DNA from: Chryseobacterium culicis | GTDB taxonomy: Bacteria > Bacteroidota > Bacteroidia > Flavobacteriales > Weeksellaceae | Direction: 5' to 3' | NCBI RefSeq assembly: GCF_900108365.1 | Contig: NZ_FNWQ01000003.1 | Coordinates: 372,001-436,000 of the forward strand | DNA length: 64,000 nt | In this document: piece by piece, positions 8,667-17,200 of the stretch | Position numbering within the stretch: the first letter of the stretch is position 1 | Layout of the letters: each line of letters starts with the position of its first letter | Translations under genes and position numbers: made by a program | Notes under the pieces: model-generated | What the model saw: the letters and a program-made list of their open reading frames with translations, nothing else | Database searches by the model: none | Told to the model about the DNA's origin: nothing

Positions 8667-9587
8667 ATGAAGAAAGATTTTTATCTGACAAGATATGCCT
8701 TAATTATAAAAAGATTAGAAAGTTCTCCGGCAACATATTCCCAGCTGGAGGACTATCTTTTAAACTCTTTTGAATTCCAGGATGCAGGGATCAAAAGCTA
8801 CTCTATCCGGACCCTGCAGAGGGATATCCGGGAGATTTCTGATCTCTTCAATCTTTCCATCCATAACAAAAAAAAAGGTGACAACCGGTATTATATTGAA
8901 AGCCGCCCCATCATGGAAGTGGATGAATACAATCAAAAGTTACTCGAATCTTTCCAGGTGAGTAACGCCATGAATACCCACCCCGATTTTTCAGATTTCA
9001 TCTTCTTTGAAAGCCGTAAGCCCACCGGCGTAGAGCATTTCTACGACCTGTTCTTTGCCATCCGAAATAAAAGAGTGGTAAGCTTTGAGCATTACAATTA
9101 TAAAAACAAACTGATGACTTCCAGAAAAGTTCATCCTTTAGCCTTAAAAGAATCCAAAGACCGTTGGTACCTTATTGCCATTGATACAAAGGATAAAGTT
9201 TTAAAATCATTCGGATTGGATAGAATCAATTACCTGGATGTATCTAAAAATCAGTTCAGAGAAAAGTACAAGTACAACTTCAGAGAACATTTCAAAAATG
9301 CGTTCGGAGTGATGAATCTGGCAGAACAGAAACCCCAGAATATTGTTTTAAAATGCAGCCGTCACCAGGGAGAATATATCAGAAGTTTTCCGCTTCATCA
9401 ATCGCAAAAAGAAACCAGGGAAACTCCGGAAGAAATCTATTTTGAATTTTTCCTGCATCCTACCTACGACTTTATGCAGGAGATTCTTTCCTTCGGAAAA
9501 GAAGTTACCGTTCTGGAACCGAAAGGTTTAGTTGATGATATTCGCAATCATTTGCAGGAATCTTTAAACCGCTATCTTGAAAGCTGA
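8667..9587 (+). CDS. WYL-domain transcriptional regulator
   Basis: 306 residues. The N-terminal 75 residues form a winged helix-turn-helix, with SIRTLQRDIREISDLF as the likely recognition segment. Residues of about 135-200 are a WYL domain, with the signature HPLALKESKDRWYLIAID and then FGLDRI. A C-terminal extension (WCX-type) follows, ending in DIRNHLQESLNRYL. WYL domains bind ligands, in some cases nucleic acid or nucleotides, and such regulators can control stress or defence genes. The gene stands alone on the edge of the accessory region, with no obvious target next to it. Base composition is close to that of the housekeeping genes. Confidence 0.85.
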   Translation: MKKDFYLTRYALIIKRLESSPATYSQLEDYLLNSFEFQDAGIKSYSIRTLQRDIREISDLFNLSIHNKKKGDNRYYIESRPIMEVDEYNQKLLESFQVSNAMNTHPDFSDFIFFESRKPTGVEHFYDLFFAIRNKRVVSFEHYNYKNKLMTSRKVHPLALKESKDRWYLIAIDTKDKVLKSFGLDRINYLDVSKNQFREKYKYNFREHFKNAFGVMNLAEQKPQNIVLKCSRHQGEYIRSFPLHQSQKETRETPEEIYFEFFLHPTYDFMQEILSFGKEVTVLEPKGLVDDIRNHLQESLNRYLES

Positions 9588-9640
9588 TAATACATACTTG
9601 ATTTGATATTTTTCGTTATATTTACATAAATATACCCTTA

Positions 9641-10258
9641 TTGAAAACTCTATTCATTGGCATCAGCTGTTTTATTTCTTCCTTTTTACTGTCGCAGCAG
9701 AAAGAAGAATTCAGGCTTGTAAAAAACTATTACAACCAGCACAGAACGATGCTGAATAAAGAATTCAAAAAAAAATTTGATGCAGAATCCAATACTGTAA
9801 AAAAAGCAGAGATTAAAGGAGACTTTCTTTTTTTCATGAAAAAAATGGACAGCATTGAAAACAATGCACTGATCGGAGCTTTATTGAAGGTGAGAAACCT
9901 GGAAGATCTTCATACCATCAAAAATCCCAAGCTTACACCATCTGAATATTTTTCAGATGCAGAAAAAACTGCAGATTATCCCGGCGGAATCAATTCTCTG
10001 AGACAGGAAGTAGCCAATCTCCTGTATGTGGACGGGGTGTATTCTGAAGAAAAAACAATAAAGACAGATGTTGCTTTTATTGTAGAAAAAGACGGCACAG
10101 TAAGCAATGTTCATGCACAGGGTGATAATTTCACTTTTAACAGGCAGGCAGAAATTGCACTCTATTCACTGGCCGAAAAATTTTCTCCCGCGATGATAAA
10201 AGGCGATCCTGTATGCTACCGTTTCAAAATTCCCTTAACTTTAACGATGACGGATTAA
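9641..10258 (+). CDS. exported protein with TonB C-terminal-like domain
   Basis: 205 residues from a TTG start, chosen because it gives a good signal peptide (MKTLFIGISCFISSFLLS) and no ATG lies nearby in frame. Residues of about 112-203 resemble the TonB C-terminal fold: YPGGINSLRQEV, then DVAFIVEKDGTVSNVHAQG and a final FKIPLTLTM strand. The protein lacks the long Pro-rich linker and membrane anchor of a true TonB, so it is probably a small periplasmic relative common in Bacteroidota, with unknown partner. The tadA start codon follows one base after the stop, so the two are likely co-transcribed. Confidence 0.65.
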   Translation: MKTLFIGISCFISSFLLSQQKEEFRLVKNYYNQHRTMLNKEFKKKFDAESNTVKKAEIKGDFLFFMKKMDSIENNALIGALLKVRNLEDLHTIKNPKLTPSEYFSDAEKTADYPGGINSLRQEVANLLYVDGVYSEEKTIKTDVAFIVEKDGTVSNVHAQGDNFTFNRQAEIALYSLAEKFSPAMIKGDPVCYRFKIPLTLTMTD

Positions 10259-10259
10259 A

Positions 10260-10691
10260 ATGTTTACTGACGAATATTATATGAAAATGGCTCTCCAGGA
10301 AGCAGAAGCCGCCTTAGAAAAAGATGAGGTTCCTATAGGATGCGTGGTGGTTTCTAACAGCCGTATTATCGCCAGAGCCCATAATCTCACCGAAACGCTG
10401 AATGACGTTACCGCCCACGCTGAAATGCAGGCCATCACCTCAGCCGCCAATTTCCTTGGAGGAAAATATTTAAAAGACTGTACGCTATACGTCACCATAG
10501 AGCCCTGTGTGATGTGCTCCGGTGCACTCTCCTGGTCTCAGATCTCAAAAGTGGTAATTGGAGCCAGAGACGAGCAGAGAGGATTTATCAATAAACATCT
10601 TTCTCTGCATCCAAAAACAGAAATTATTACAGGAATCATGGAAGCCGAGTGCTCTTCTCTAGTAAAAGATTTTTTCAAAAGCAAAAGATAA
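10260..10691 (+). CDS. tadA: tRNA adenosine deaminase TadA (nucleoside deaminase)
   Basis: 143 residues, the usual size. It carries the zinc-dependent deaminase signature: HAE (His53, Glu55) and PCVMC (Cys83, Cys86). TadA deaminates the wobble adenosine of tRNA-Arg to inosine, an essential step in decoding CGN codons. The N-terminus (MALQEAEAALEKDEVPIG) and the SQISKVVIGARD segment fit TadA better than guanine or cytosine deaminases, though a guanine deaminase cannot be fully ruled out. It lies immediately after the TonB-C-like gene. Confidence 0.88.
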   Translation: MFTDEYYMKMALQEAEAALEKDEVPIGCVVVSNSRIIARAHNLTETLNDVTAHAEMQAITSAANFLGGKYLKDCTLYVTIEPCVMCSGALSWSQISKVVIGARDEQRGFINKHLSLHPKTEIITGIMEAECSSLVKDFFKSKR

Positions 10692-10764
10692 CTTCTTATT
10701 AGGATGTTTTTTATAATACAACAACAAATTCAATAAAACATATACAGTAAATTGAATAATTAAT

Positions 10765-10772
10765 TATATTTG
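10765..10772 (+). promoter_or_regulatory. -7 promoter box of the first double-glycine microprotein
   Basis: TATATTTG (TAnnTTTG) lies 22 bases before the ATG of the 60-residue microprotein gene, so this small gene has its own promoter. Confidence 0.55.
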
Positions 10773-10794
10773 ACTACAACTAATACAAAATATC

Positions 10795-10977
10795 ATGAAA
10801 AAATTAACAAGAAAAGACACCGCAAAAATTAATGGAGGTATCCGTCCGGATCAATGTTTTTATACTGATGATAACGGCGTAAGAAAAGTAGGATGTAAAA
10901 ATCTCCCTTTCCAGGATGAAAGCGGGGTTTGGGTATATCCGTTAAAAGAATGCGATGCATGTCTTGGCGGACTTTAA
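10795..10977 (+). CDS. double-glycine leader microprotein (bacteriocin-like)
   Basis: 60 residues. The N-terminus MKKLTRKDTAKINGG is a typical double-glycine leader (hydrophobic and charged positions, then Gly14-Gly15), cut in related systems by a C39 peptidase-transporter. The 45-residue core contains four cysteines (two spaced, then CDAC) and could form two disulfides. Chryseobacterium genomes carry many such genes, annotated as bacteriocin-like; their true function is unknown. The gene has its own promoter box and a very strong terminator, and no transporter or maturation gene is near. A second gene of this type lies at 39787. Confidence 0.75.
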   Translation: MKKLTRKDTAKINGGIRPDQCFYTDDNGVRKVGCKNLPFQDESGVWVYPLKECDACLGGL

Positions 10978-11003
10978 AAGAGTTCATAGAATAATAGCAG
11001 ATA

Positions 11004-11036
11004 AAAAGCCAGTGAATAATATATTCACTGGCTTTT
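11004..11036 (+). terminator. strong terminator of the microprotein gene
   Basis: A 15-bp perfect stem with a 3-base loop, flanked by A-run and TTTT. It may also stop the convergent GNAT gene that ends at 11074. Confidence 0.85.
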
Positions 11037-11073
11037 GCTTTATAGGAGCCCGAAAGTTTTATATTCCGGCCGG

Positions 11074-11601
11074 TCAGTCTTTAAAAATAGCATACCGCAC
11101 GATGTCAAAATATTCTCCGTCTTTCTTCATTTCCTGCTTCAGCACAGCTTCCTGCTTCATTCCAATTTTCTCCATAATTCTCCCGGATGCCGGATTGTGC
11201 AGAAAGTGAGTCGCAAAAATTTTATTGAACTCCAGTTTTTTAAAACCAAAATCTAAAACCGCTTGTGCCGCTTCGGTTACCAATCCTTTATTCCAGTAAG
11301 GGATTCCGATCCAATATCCCAGTTCTGCCTTATCATCATCTCTGTCATGCAGCCCGATAGCCCCCATAATTTGATCTTCTTTATTTCGAATGGCAAAAGT
11401 GTATCCTGTATGGTTATCGAAAGCTTCTTTTGACATTTTCAGCCAGGATGCGGCATCACTTTCCAAATACGGATACGGAATATTGGAAGTAAGATCAGAA
11501 AAAATCCTGTGCTGAAGATATTGAACAATAAAAGGAATATCCTTTTCTTTCAGTTCTGAAAGAATCAATCTTTCGGTTTGTATAATGGGAAATTTTTCCA
11601 T
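11074..11601 (-). CDS. GNAT N-acetyltransferase (RimJ/RimL type)
   Basis: 175 residues. The RimJ/RimL layout is clear: TERLILSELKEKDIPFIVQYL at the N-terminus, GAIGLHDRDDDKAELGYWIG in the middle, and the acetyl-CoA segment YWNKGLVTEAAQAVLDFGF. The C-terminus has the usual HNPASGRIMEKIGM motif. It likely acetylates an amino group, possibly a protein N-terminus, but the substrate cannot be read from sequence. It lies 65 bases downstream of coaX on the same strand and may share its transcript. Confidence 0.85.
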   Translation of the reverse strand: MEKFPIIQTERLILSELKEKDIPFIVQYLQHRIFSDLTSNIPYPYLESDAASWLKMSKEAFDNHTGYTFAIRNKEDQIMGAIGLHDRDDDKAELGYWIGIPYWNKGLVTEAAQAVLDFGFKKLEFNKIFATHFLHNPASGRIMEKIGMKQEAVLKQEMKKDGEYFDIVRYAIFKD

Positions 11602-11665
11602 GATAGCAAGTTTAGGTTAAGACTAAAGCATTTGTAAGGCTAACCTCAACTTTAATCATATTGGT

Positions 11666-12424
11666 TTATAAATCTTTTCCAAGGAAATAAAGGCCTTTCA
11701 GGGTATGGAGCCTGTCCATGACATGAATTTTATCTGTCAAAGGTTTATAGACATGAGATACTCCTCCTGTGGCCACTACAAAACAATCATCATTCACCTC
11801 CTCATTGATGCGGCTTACAAAGCCTTCCACCATTCCCAAAAAGCCGTACACCATACCACTTTGCATGCAGGTAACCGTATCCAGTCCCAAAACCGTTTTT
11901 GGCTTTTTCAGTTCTATATCCGGAAGCTGTGCTGTCTGATTGATCAGTGAATTCAGGGAAGTAACAATTCCGGGAGCAATGATCACACCTAAAGTTTCTC
12001 CTGTTTCTGCCACGCAGCTTGCGGTAAGAGCCGTTCCAAAATCTATAACAATCTTCTTTCTGTCCGGGTACAGATTATGGGCTGCCACAAGGTTCGCATA
12101 AATATCGGTTCCCATCTGTTTAGATTTTGCCTGTACTGCAGAAGGAGTATTCCTGTCAACAATCACAGGAGCAGTACCATGAATTTTTTTGATTCCGGAG
12201 CTCATTACTTTGGTAAGCTGAGGGACTACCGAGCCGATGATTACCTTATCAATTTCCTTTGGATCGATTTTATAGGTTTGATACAGCATCAGCATCTGTA
12301 CATAAAGCTCGTCTGCCGTTCTGTAAGGTTTGGTATTGATTACCCATGAAATATCACAATTATCACCATTGAAAAGCCCAAATCTGATATTGCTGTTTCC
12401 TACGTTTATTACAATTGAATTCAT
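11666..12424 (-). CDS. coaX: type III pantothenate kinase
   Basis: About 252 residues. Phosphorylates pantothenate in the first step of coenzyme A synthesis. The ASKHA fold motifs are present: INVGNSNIRFGLF at the N-terminus (phosphate 1), the IDFGTALTASCV block (phosphate 2), GVIIAPGIVTSLNSL, and ATGGVSHVY. Length is normal. I chose the ATG giving MNSIVINVGN; an ATG two codons earlier (12430) is equally possible. Type III enzymes are not inhibited by CoA and are usual in Bacteroidota. Confidence 0.93.
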   Translation of the reverse strand: MNSIVINVGNSNIRFGLFNGDNCDISWVINTKPYRTADELYVQMLMLYQTYKIDPKEIDKVIIGSVVPQLTKVMSSGIKKIHGTAPVIVDRNTPSAVQAKSKQMGTDIYANLVAAHNLYPDRKKIVIDFGTALTASCVAETGETLGVIIAPGIVTSLNSLINQTAQLPDIELKKPKTVLGLDTVTCMQSGMVYGFLGMVEGFVSRINEEVNDDCFVVATGGVSHVYKPLTDKIHVMDRLHTLKGLYFLGKDL

Positions 12425-12667
12425 TGACATGTTTTTCAGGGAAATTCATAAAATACCGTTGAAGTTCCCGCTTAATTTTGAAGCAATAAATTTAATAATT
12501 TTTATAAAAACATCCTGCCAATCTCCTATAAATTACAATGATCTCAATACTATCACTGGCAGAATTCTGATTAATCCAAAACAGGCCCGTCTGTACCTGC
12601 ACAACTTCTCCGGAAGTTACAAACAATAGTGTTTTAATCTTCCGGACATCTCCGGAGGTTCAAAACA

Positions 12668-12713
12668 GGCTTTCGGGAGACTTCCGGAGAAGTCCGGAAG
12701 TCTCCCGAAAGCC
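12668..12713. repeat. 21-bp perfect inverted repeat with 4-base loop
   Basis: The left arm GGCTTTCGGGAGACTTCCGGA (12668-12688) is exactly complementary to 12693-12713, with loop GAAG. It is much more GC-rich than its surroundings and lacks a following T-run, so it is not a typical terminator. Similar TCCGGA and CTCCCG words flank it. It could be a REP-like element or an RNA structure. Confidence 0.8.
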
Positions 12714-12842
12714 GGGGGAAAGCAAATGAGACCTCCGGCAGTCTCCCGCCTGTCCGTTTGTAACAAAATGAGCTGTTTTTTCCTCATTACCGAATAATTC
12801 TGATATGATATAGCTTCAAAAACAGCTGCACAGATTAAAAAA

Positions 12843-12877
12843 ATACCGGCGCGGAAATTTTATTTCCGCGCCGGTAT
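12843..12877 (-). terminator. terminator of the M1 peptidase gene
   Basis: A 16-bp perfect stem (12843-12858 with 12862-12877) and a 3-base loop lie 18 bases after the stop of the minus-strand peptidase gene. Read on the minus strand it is followed by TTTTTTTAA. Confidence 0.8.
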
Positions 12878-12894
12878 CTGATATTTTGTATGAA

Positions 12895-14733
12895 TTACTT
12901 TACTTCTACAAAATTGTTTTCCATATTTACATCTGCTATTCTCTGGCTGAAATCAATTCCCAGAACAGATAATTGAGATTTTGTATAAGGAATGGTAAGG
13001 GTATATTCTTTTTGTGTCCATGGCCAGTAAGGCATTGTTTTAAATTCACCATACACATCCTTTTCTTTCCATGTATGGGTCATATTCATGGGAATCTGAT
13101 AGGTAACAATTTTCTTATCGGCCGTCATCACTCCAAAATCAATGGGCATTGGAACCTGACCGTTATTAACAAGGGTAATCGTAGTAGATTTTGCCTCATA
13201 CTTTACGTCCTTAATTCCGTAATCAATCGTCTTTGTGGTATTGATCCAATAATTATGGAACCACTTCAGATCCATCCCGGAAACTTTCTGTGCAATATGA
13301 AGGAAATCTCTGTCTGAAGGGTGCTTCATACTCCACTGATCATAATATTGCTTTAAGGTTTCTGCCAGATTCTGCTCTCCCATAATGTACCCCAGCTGCA
13401 CCAGATATAATTCACCTTTTACATAAGATGAGTAAGTATAGGCGGTACCGTTATCATGGTGATCTCCCAGCCATACGGCAGGTTCTTCAATTCCTTTTTT
13501 AATAAAGTTTCTGTAAGCATCCAGTGTTTTGGCAAAAGGATTCGGCAGTTCTTCCGGGAATAGCTGATACATGGTATAACCTTCCGCATAGCTTGTGAAG
13601 CCTTCATCCATCCACGGGCGTACAGATTCATTCGTGGCAAGCATCTGCTGATACCATGAGTGAGAACCTTCGTGAGCCATTAAGCCTAATAAATCTTTAA
13701 CGCTTTTAGCTTCACCTAAGATCATGGTACACATCCCGTACTCCATTCCGCCATCTCCTCCCTGAATGAATGCATAGGTAGGATACACATATTTTCCAAA
13801 GTGAGAATTCATGATCTGGAAATATTTGGTGATGTAAGGCTGTGCTTCACCCCACGCTTTTGTTTTATCATTTTTCTGATACACCAGATACACCTTTGGT
13901 CCTTCCGGAACGTTGAAGCTTTCTACGGAATAATCTCTGTCTGCACTCCAGGCAAAATCAAGGATGTTTTTTGCAGTCCATTTCCATGTTACTTTCTTGT
14001 CTTTTTCTGCTTTTATTTTAGCATTGGCATCATAGCCTTTTACTTCTGCAGGGTTTTCCAGAATTCCTCCCGCGCCTACTACATAATCTTTGTTGATTTT
14101 GATGGTTACATCAAAGTCAGAGAACGGTGCATGAAATTCTCTTCCCAGATAATCGAAAGTAGCCCAGCCGTCATAATCGTACTCTGCAATTTTCGGGTAC
14201 CATTGAGTCATCGTCATGTCTATTCCTTCCCTGTTATTTCTTCCGCTTCTTCTGATCTGCTGCGGGATCACAGAATCCCAGTCCATGGTAAAGGTAGTGG
14301 TGGACTTGGGTTTTAAAGGTTCTGCCAGGTATACTTTCATAATGGTTTCCTGAACTTCAAATTTCAGTTCTTTTCCATTTTGTTTAATCCAGTGGATATT
14401 CTGAGCGCCTTCCTGATCTTTAGGAATAGAGGCCAGTCTTGAGATTCCGTCTTTCTGTAATCTTCCATCTCCATTTTTCCCCTGGGAAGCTACTCTCTGA
14501 TCCATCATCGAATTAGGTTTAAAAGCATTCCAGTATAAATGAAAATAAACCACATTCAGCTCATCCGGCGAATTGTTGGTGTATTCTAAAGTTTGTTTTC
14601 CCTGATAGGTAAATTTTTCAGCATTAACATCAATATCCATCTTGTACTTCGCAGCCTGCTGATAATAAGCTCCTTGCTGAGCGTGAAATTGTGAAATGAT
14701 AAACGCAAAAATGATTGCAGCCGATTTTCTCAT
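12895..14733 (-). CDS. M1 family metallopeptidase (aminopeptidase), exported
   Basis: 612 residues with a signal peptide (MRKSAAIIFAFIISQFHA). The zinc site is HEGSH (His354, Glu355, His358) with the third ligand Glu377 in DEGFTSYAEGY, the normal 18-residue spacing. The exopeptidase signature appears as GGMEYGM (328-334), a variant of GAMEN, as in many Bacteroidota M1 enzymes. An N-terminal beta domain (about 30-300) precedes the catalytic domain. It probably trims peptides in the periplasm. It is a single-gene unit with its own terminator; on the upstream side a hairpin at 14775 separates it from the DinB-like gene. Confidence 0.9.
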   Translation of the reverse strand: MRKSAAIIFAFIISQFHAQQGAYYQQAAKYKMDIDVNAEKFTYQGKQTLEYTNNSPDELNVVYFHLYWNAFKPNSMMDQRVASQGKNGDGRLQKDGISRLASIPKDQEGAQNIHWIKQNGKELKFEVQETIMKVYLAEPLKPKSTTTFTMDWDSVIPQQIRRSGRNNREGIDMTMTQWYPKIAEYDYDGWATFDYLGREFHAPFSDFDVTIKINKDYVVGAGGILENPAEVKGYDANAKIKAEKDKKVTWKWTAKNILDFAWSADRDYSVESFNVPEGPKVYLVYQKNDKTKAWGEAQPYITKYFQIMNSHFGKYVYPTYAFIQGGDGGMEYGMCTMILGEAKSVKDLLGLMAHEGSHSWYQQMLATNESVRPWMDEGFTSYAEGYTMYQLFPEELPNPFAKTLDAYRNFIKKGIEEPAVWLGDHHDNGTAYTYSSYVKGELYLVQLGYIMGEQNLAETLKQYYDQWSMKHPSDRDFLHIAQKVSGMDLKWFHNYWINTTKTIDYGIKDVKYEAKSTTITLVNNGQVPMPIDFGVMTADKKIVTYQIPMNMTHTWKEKDVYGEFKTMPYWPWTQKEYTLTIPYTKSQLSVLGIDFSQRIADVNMENNFVEVK

Positions 14734-14774
14734 TTAAAATTTTATTTTTTATAAAGGTAGGTAATTTAAACAAG

Positions 14775-14801
14775 ACCTTCAAATAGGAGTTATTTGAAGG
14801 T
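14775..14801 (-). terminator. possible terminator after the DinB-like gene
   Basis: An 11-bp perfect stem with loop GGAGT lies between the DinB-like gene and the M1 peptidase on the minus strand. The T-run on that strand is weak (CTTGTTTAAA). Confidence 0.45.
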
Positions 14802-14921
14802 TTTATTCTGTTTATTATGGTTTTAGATGAATTTTAATTGGGATTGTTAAAATCTTTTTTAGCCCTGATTCCCATTACATGTTGCCAGAGTTCAGGTTCT
14901 TTAGAAGGTATCCCGGCTAGA

Positions 14922-15401
14922 TCAGTATTTTGATGGGCTTTTCAATAGTTTTTTGAGTAGGGTAATCTGTCCCAGATGATAGTAGCTGTGTTCAATCATT
15001 CCGTCAATATTTCTTCGGTAGGTTCCGTATTTTTCGTCAACGAACACCTCATCAAGTTGAGAATCGGGCATTTGTTCCAGTAATGCCGCAAACTTTTCAG
15101 AATCTGTCCATAGTTTATTCAACAGGTCTTTCCATTGCTGCTGAGATTCCAGAGGAGGAAGATCAAAACTGAATTGGTCTCTGATCTCCAGATCACCGCC
15201 TTCCAACACATTGATGATCCCTGCAATATAATAATCAATGTGAAAAGTAAGCATAGCAATGGTATTTAAAGAACCTACTTTGGCAACCGCCTGTTCCCAG
15301 CTCACATCTGAAAGCTGATCTTTAAAATTGGTATTGGCGATCCAGAGACCATCCAGCATAACTTCTCTGAATCTTTTTGATAATTCTGACACTGAACTCA
15401 T
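14922..15401 (-). CDS. DinB-like (four-helix, putative metal-binding) protein
   Basis: 159 residues. The pattern matches the DinB/YfiT superfamily: an N-terminal helix, a histidine in LTFHIDYYIAG, and a second pair in EHSYYHLGQITLLKKLL, which would place three histidines around a metal ion. Members include thiol transferases (bacillithiol or mycothiol linked) and many uncharacterised proteins. The exact function is not readable. It is flanked by hairpins on both sides and is probably a single-gene transcript. Confidence 0.75.
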   Translation of the reverse strand: MSSVSELSKRFREVMLDGLWIANTNFKDQLSDVSWEQAVAKVGSLNTIAMLTFHIDYYIAGIINVLEGGDLEIRDQFSFDLPPLESQQQWKDLLNKLWTDSEKFAALLEQMPDSQLDEVFVDEKYGTYRRNIDGMIEHSYYHLGQITLLKKLLKSPSKY

Positions 15402-15433
15402 AGGCTGCTATTTTTGTTTTCTAAAATACAAAA

Positions 15434-15462
15434 AGCCTCAAATGTAAGATACATTTGAGGCT
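15434..15462 (-). terminator. terminator after the 15486-17177 gene
   Basis: A 13-bp perfect stem with a 3-base loop, followed on the minus strand by TTTTGTATTTT. It lies between the large minus-strand gene and the DinB-like gene. Confidence 0.8.
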
Positions 15463-15485
15463 GATATTATACTGTTGAATTACAA

Positions 15486-17177
15486 TTATTTTTTAGCAGA
15501 AGCTTCTTTCTTACCACTCTTTAAAATCTTCTCCAAAATTCTTAAAGTGATCAGATAAGTTGGTTTTACCCCTGTAAGACCCAATCCTCCTGAAGACAAC
15601 GTACTTCCTGTTTCCAACGGATTATCTGATGCATAATAAGCATACATTACAAACAGATCCGGTGAAATATGGTGTCTTATTTTAGAGGCTACCTGAATGG
15701 CTTTCTGGTAATGGGCCCCTTCCATTTCAAGACCGATGGCCTTCCATGAGGTATTCATAAAATATAAAAGAATATCTTTATTCTGAAGAGATGTTCCCAG
15801 TACCGTAATCATCGGCCCTTCGAAAGCTTTTAGCTCGTCATCTTGGAAATCTTCCAGCTTCAAGGCATTTTCAAAAGGATAGTTATCTGCTGTTCCTTCA
15901 AAAATATGGGAAGTAGGAATCATAATATCTCCTTTTTCTCCGGTAAGAATTCCGGCTTTCCCCATGATAGAAACGGATTTCACATGCATCATATACACTT
16001 CTCCTTTATGCTCAAAAGGTCTCAGTAATTCATCCATTACTTCAAAGGCCTGTTCTCCGAAAGCATAATCAAAAACCATCACCACATCATCTCCTCCGAA
16101 CTTGCAGTCTGCAAATGGTGTATTTTTCAGATCTGTTTTGCTGAGGTCTATAATCTGTACATCAATATTGCTTCCGCTTTTGTCGGCAATATGGATCATG
16201 CCTTCGTCCAAAGCATATTTCAAAACCTTGTCACGAAGTTCTTTTTTATTCGAAATCTCTTCATAGAGTTTATAATCTACCTCGTCATGCTGTTTCTTTT
16301 TAAGGGCATTATTAGCGTAGAGCATATTTTTCACCGAGTGCATGTTGGCAGAAATAATATGTAGAGGACGCATATGAAGATTGTTTTCAAATAAAACTTC
16401 TTTCACTTTGTTGGCCCACTTTTCACCAAAATAATGGTGCCCTACTCTTTCTTTTAATATAGAACTGAAATGAATTTCTCTTTCTCTGCTTCCTTTGGCA
16501 TCGTCCAGACTTACTTTTGCAAGGTTGTAGATGATTTTGAACAAACGGTCAGGGTTATGATCATCACCGAAAGTATTGTAAGCTCTTAATGTTTCATCAA
16601 AAGATCTTCCTATTAAAGAAGAAAGATGAATAAGTGCCACTTCTTTTTCTTTTCTGCTGAATTTCTTTTCACCCTTCACCACTTCTTCAATAATTTTGAA
16701 AGCACGGGTAGGTTTCCAGTTTTCATCCTGGATAAATGCCAGGTTACGAACTTTATCAGCTTCTATAAACAGGAAGGTAAGGTGGGTAAGGATGTCATAA
16801 ATTTCGGAACGGCCCAAAAGAACCTCAATATTCATCTGGTGTTCGTCTATTCTATAACAGTTTCTTCTTCTTTTCTTGGGAACAATAGGTTCGAAACTTC
16901 CTTTATCAAACCCTTCATCCGATGTAAGATGAATAAAAGCGCATTCTTCAATCCCTTCCGGAAGCCTGTCTAAAACATACATCAAACCGTCCAGCTCCAA
17001 TTTGCTAGGAATATTCATGGTTCCGTAGATTTCCGGATTGATGGTTTTCAACAAACTTCTGATACTCTCTCCTGAAACTCCGCCCGGCTTGAAAAATCCT
17101 CTATAAAATAGGTGTCTCATAGAGATATATAGTCTTTCAATAGCCTCTGTGGTTTCTCTTGCTCTAGAATTTGTCAT
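15486..17177 (-). CDS. conserved Bacteroidota protein, C-terminus like nucleoside phosphorylases
   Basis: 563 residues from the ATG giving MTNSRARETTEAIE. An upstream ATG (17216) is unlikely because a -7 box lies between them at 17193-17200. The N-terminal 300 residues are mostly helical and unrecognised, with a basic PKKRRR patch. From about residue 330 the protein resembles the purine nucleoside phosphorylase fold: a VKSVSIMGKAGILTGEKGD block, a GTS segment and GLEMEGAHYQKAIQVASK, which recalls the ExE ribose-binding helix. No signal peptide. I think this is the family called DUF6909, from memory only. Substrate and activity are unknown. Confidence 0.7.
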   Translation of the reverse strand: MTNSRARETTEAIERLYISMRHLFYRGFFKPGGVSGESIRSLLKTINPEIYGTMNIPSKLELDGLMYVLDRLPEGIEECAFIHLTSDEGFDKGSFEPIVPKKRRRNCYRIDEHQMNIEVLLGRSEIYDILTHLTFLFIEADKVRNLAFIQDENWKPTRAFKIIEEVVKGEKKFSRKEKEVALIHLSSLIGRSFDETLRAYNTFGDDHNPDRLFKIIYNLAKVSLDDAKGSREREIHFSSILKERVGHHYFGEKWANKVKEVLFENNLHMRPLHIISANMHSVKNMLYANNALKKKQHDEVDYKLYEEISNKKELRDKVLKYALDEGMIHIADKSGSNIDVQIIDLSKTDLKNTPFADCKFGGDDVVMVFDYAFGEQAFEVMDELLRPFEHKGEVYMMHVKSVSIMGKAGILTGEKGDIMIPTSHIFEGTADNYPFENALKLEDFQDDELKAFEGPMITVLGTSLQNKDILLYFMNTSWKAIGLEMEGAHYQKAIQVASKIRHHISPDLFVMYAYYASDNPLETGSTLSSGGLGLTGVKPTYLITLRILEKILKSGKKEASAKK

Positions 17178-17192
17178 AAAATAAATTTCACA

Positions 17193-17200
17193 CAAATATA
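17193..17200 (-). promoter_or_regulatory. -7 promoter box deciding the start of the 15486-17177 gene
   Basis: TATATTTG on the minus strand lies 15 bases before the chosen ATG and downstream of the longer alternative start, which would therefore not be on the mRNA. Confidence 0.55.

Larger units (their letters stand above)
12425..12894. other. gene-free stretch rich in TCCGGA and hairpins
   Basis: About 470 bases between two minus-strand genes, with no convincing coding region. It holds several TCCGGA or near copies between 12600 and 12750, a 21-bp perfect hairpin (12668-12713) and the terminator of the M1 peptidase gene (12843-12877). Confidence 0.7.

Noticed and set aside
12330..12629. 99-residue plus-strand ORF across the coaX start and the hairpin region
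   Set aside because: It overlaps coaX on the other strand, has no family features and poor codon use; the region is better explained as intergenic.
13801..14316. 171-residue plus-strand ORF inside the M1 peptidase gene
   Set aside because: Antisense reading of a well-supported peptidase gene; Cys/Phe-rich composition typical of a shadow frame.
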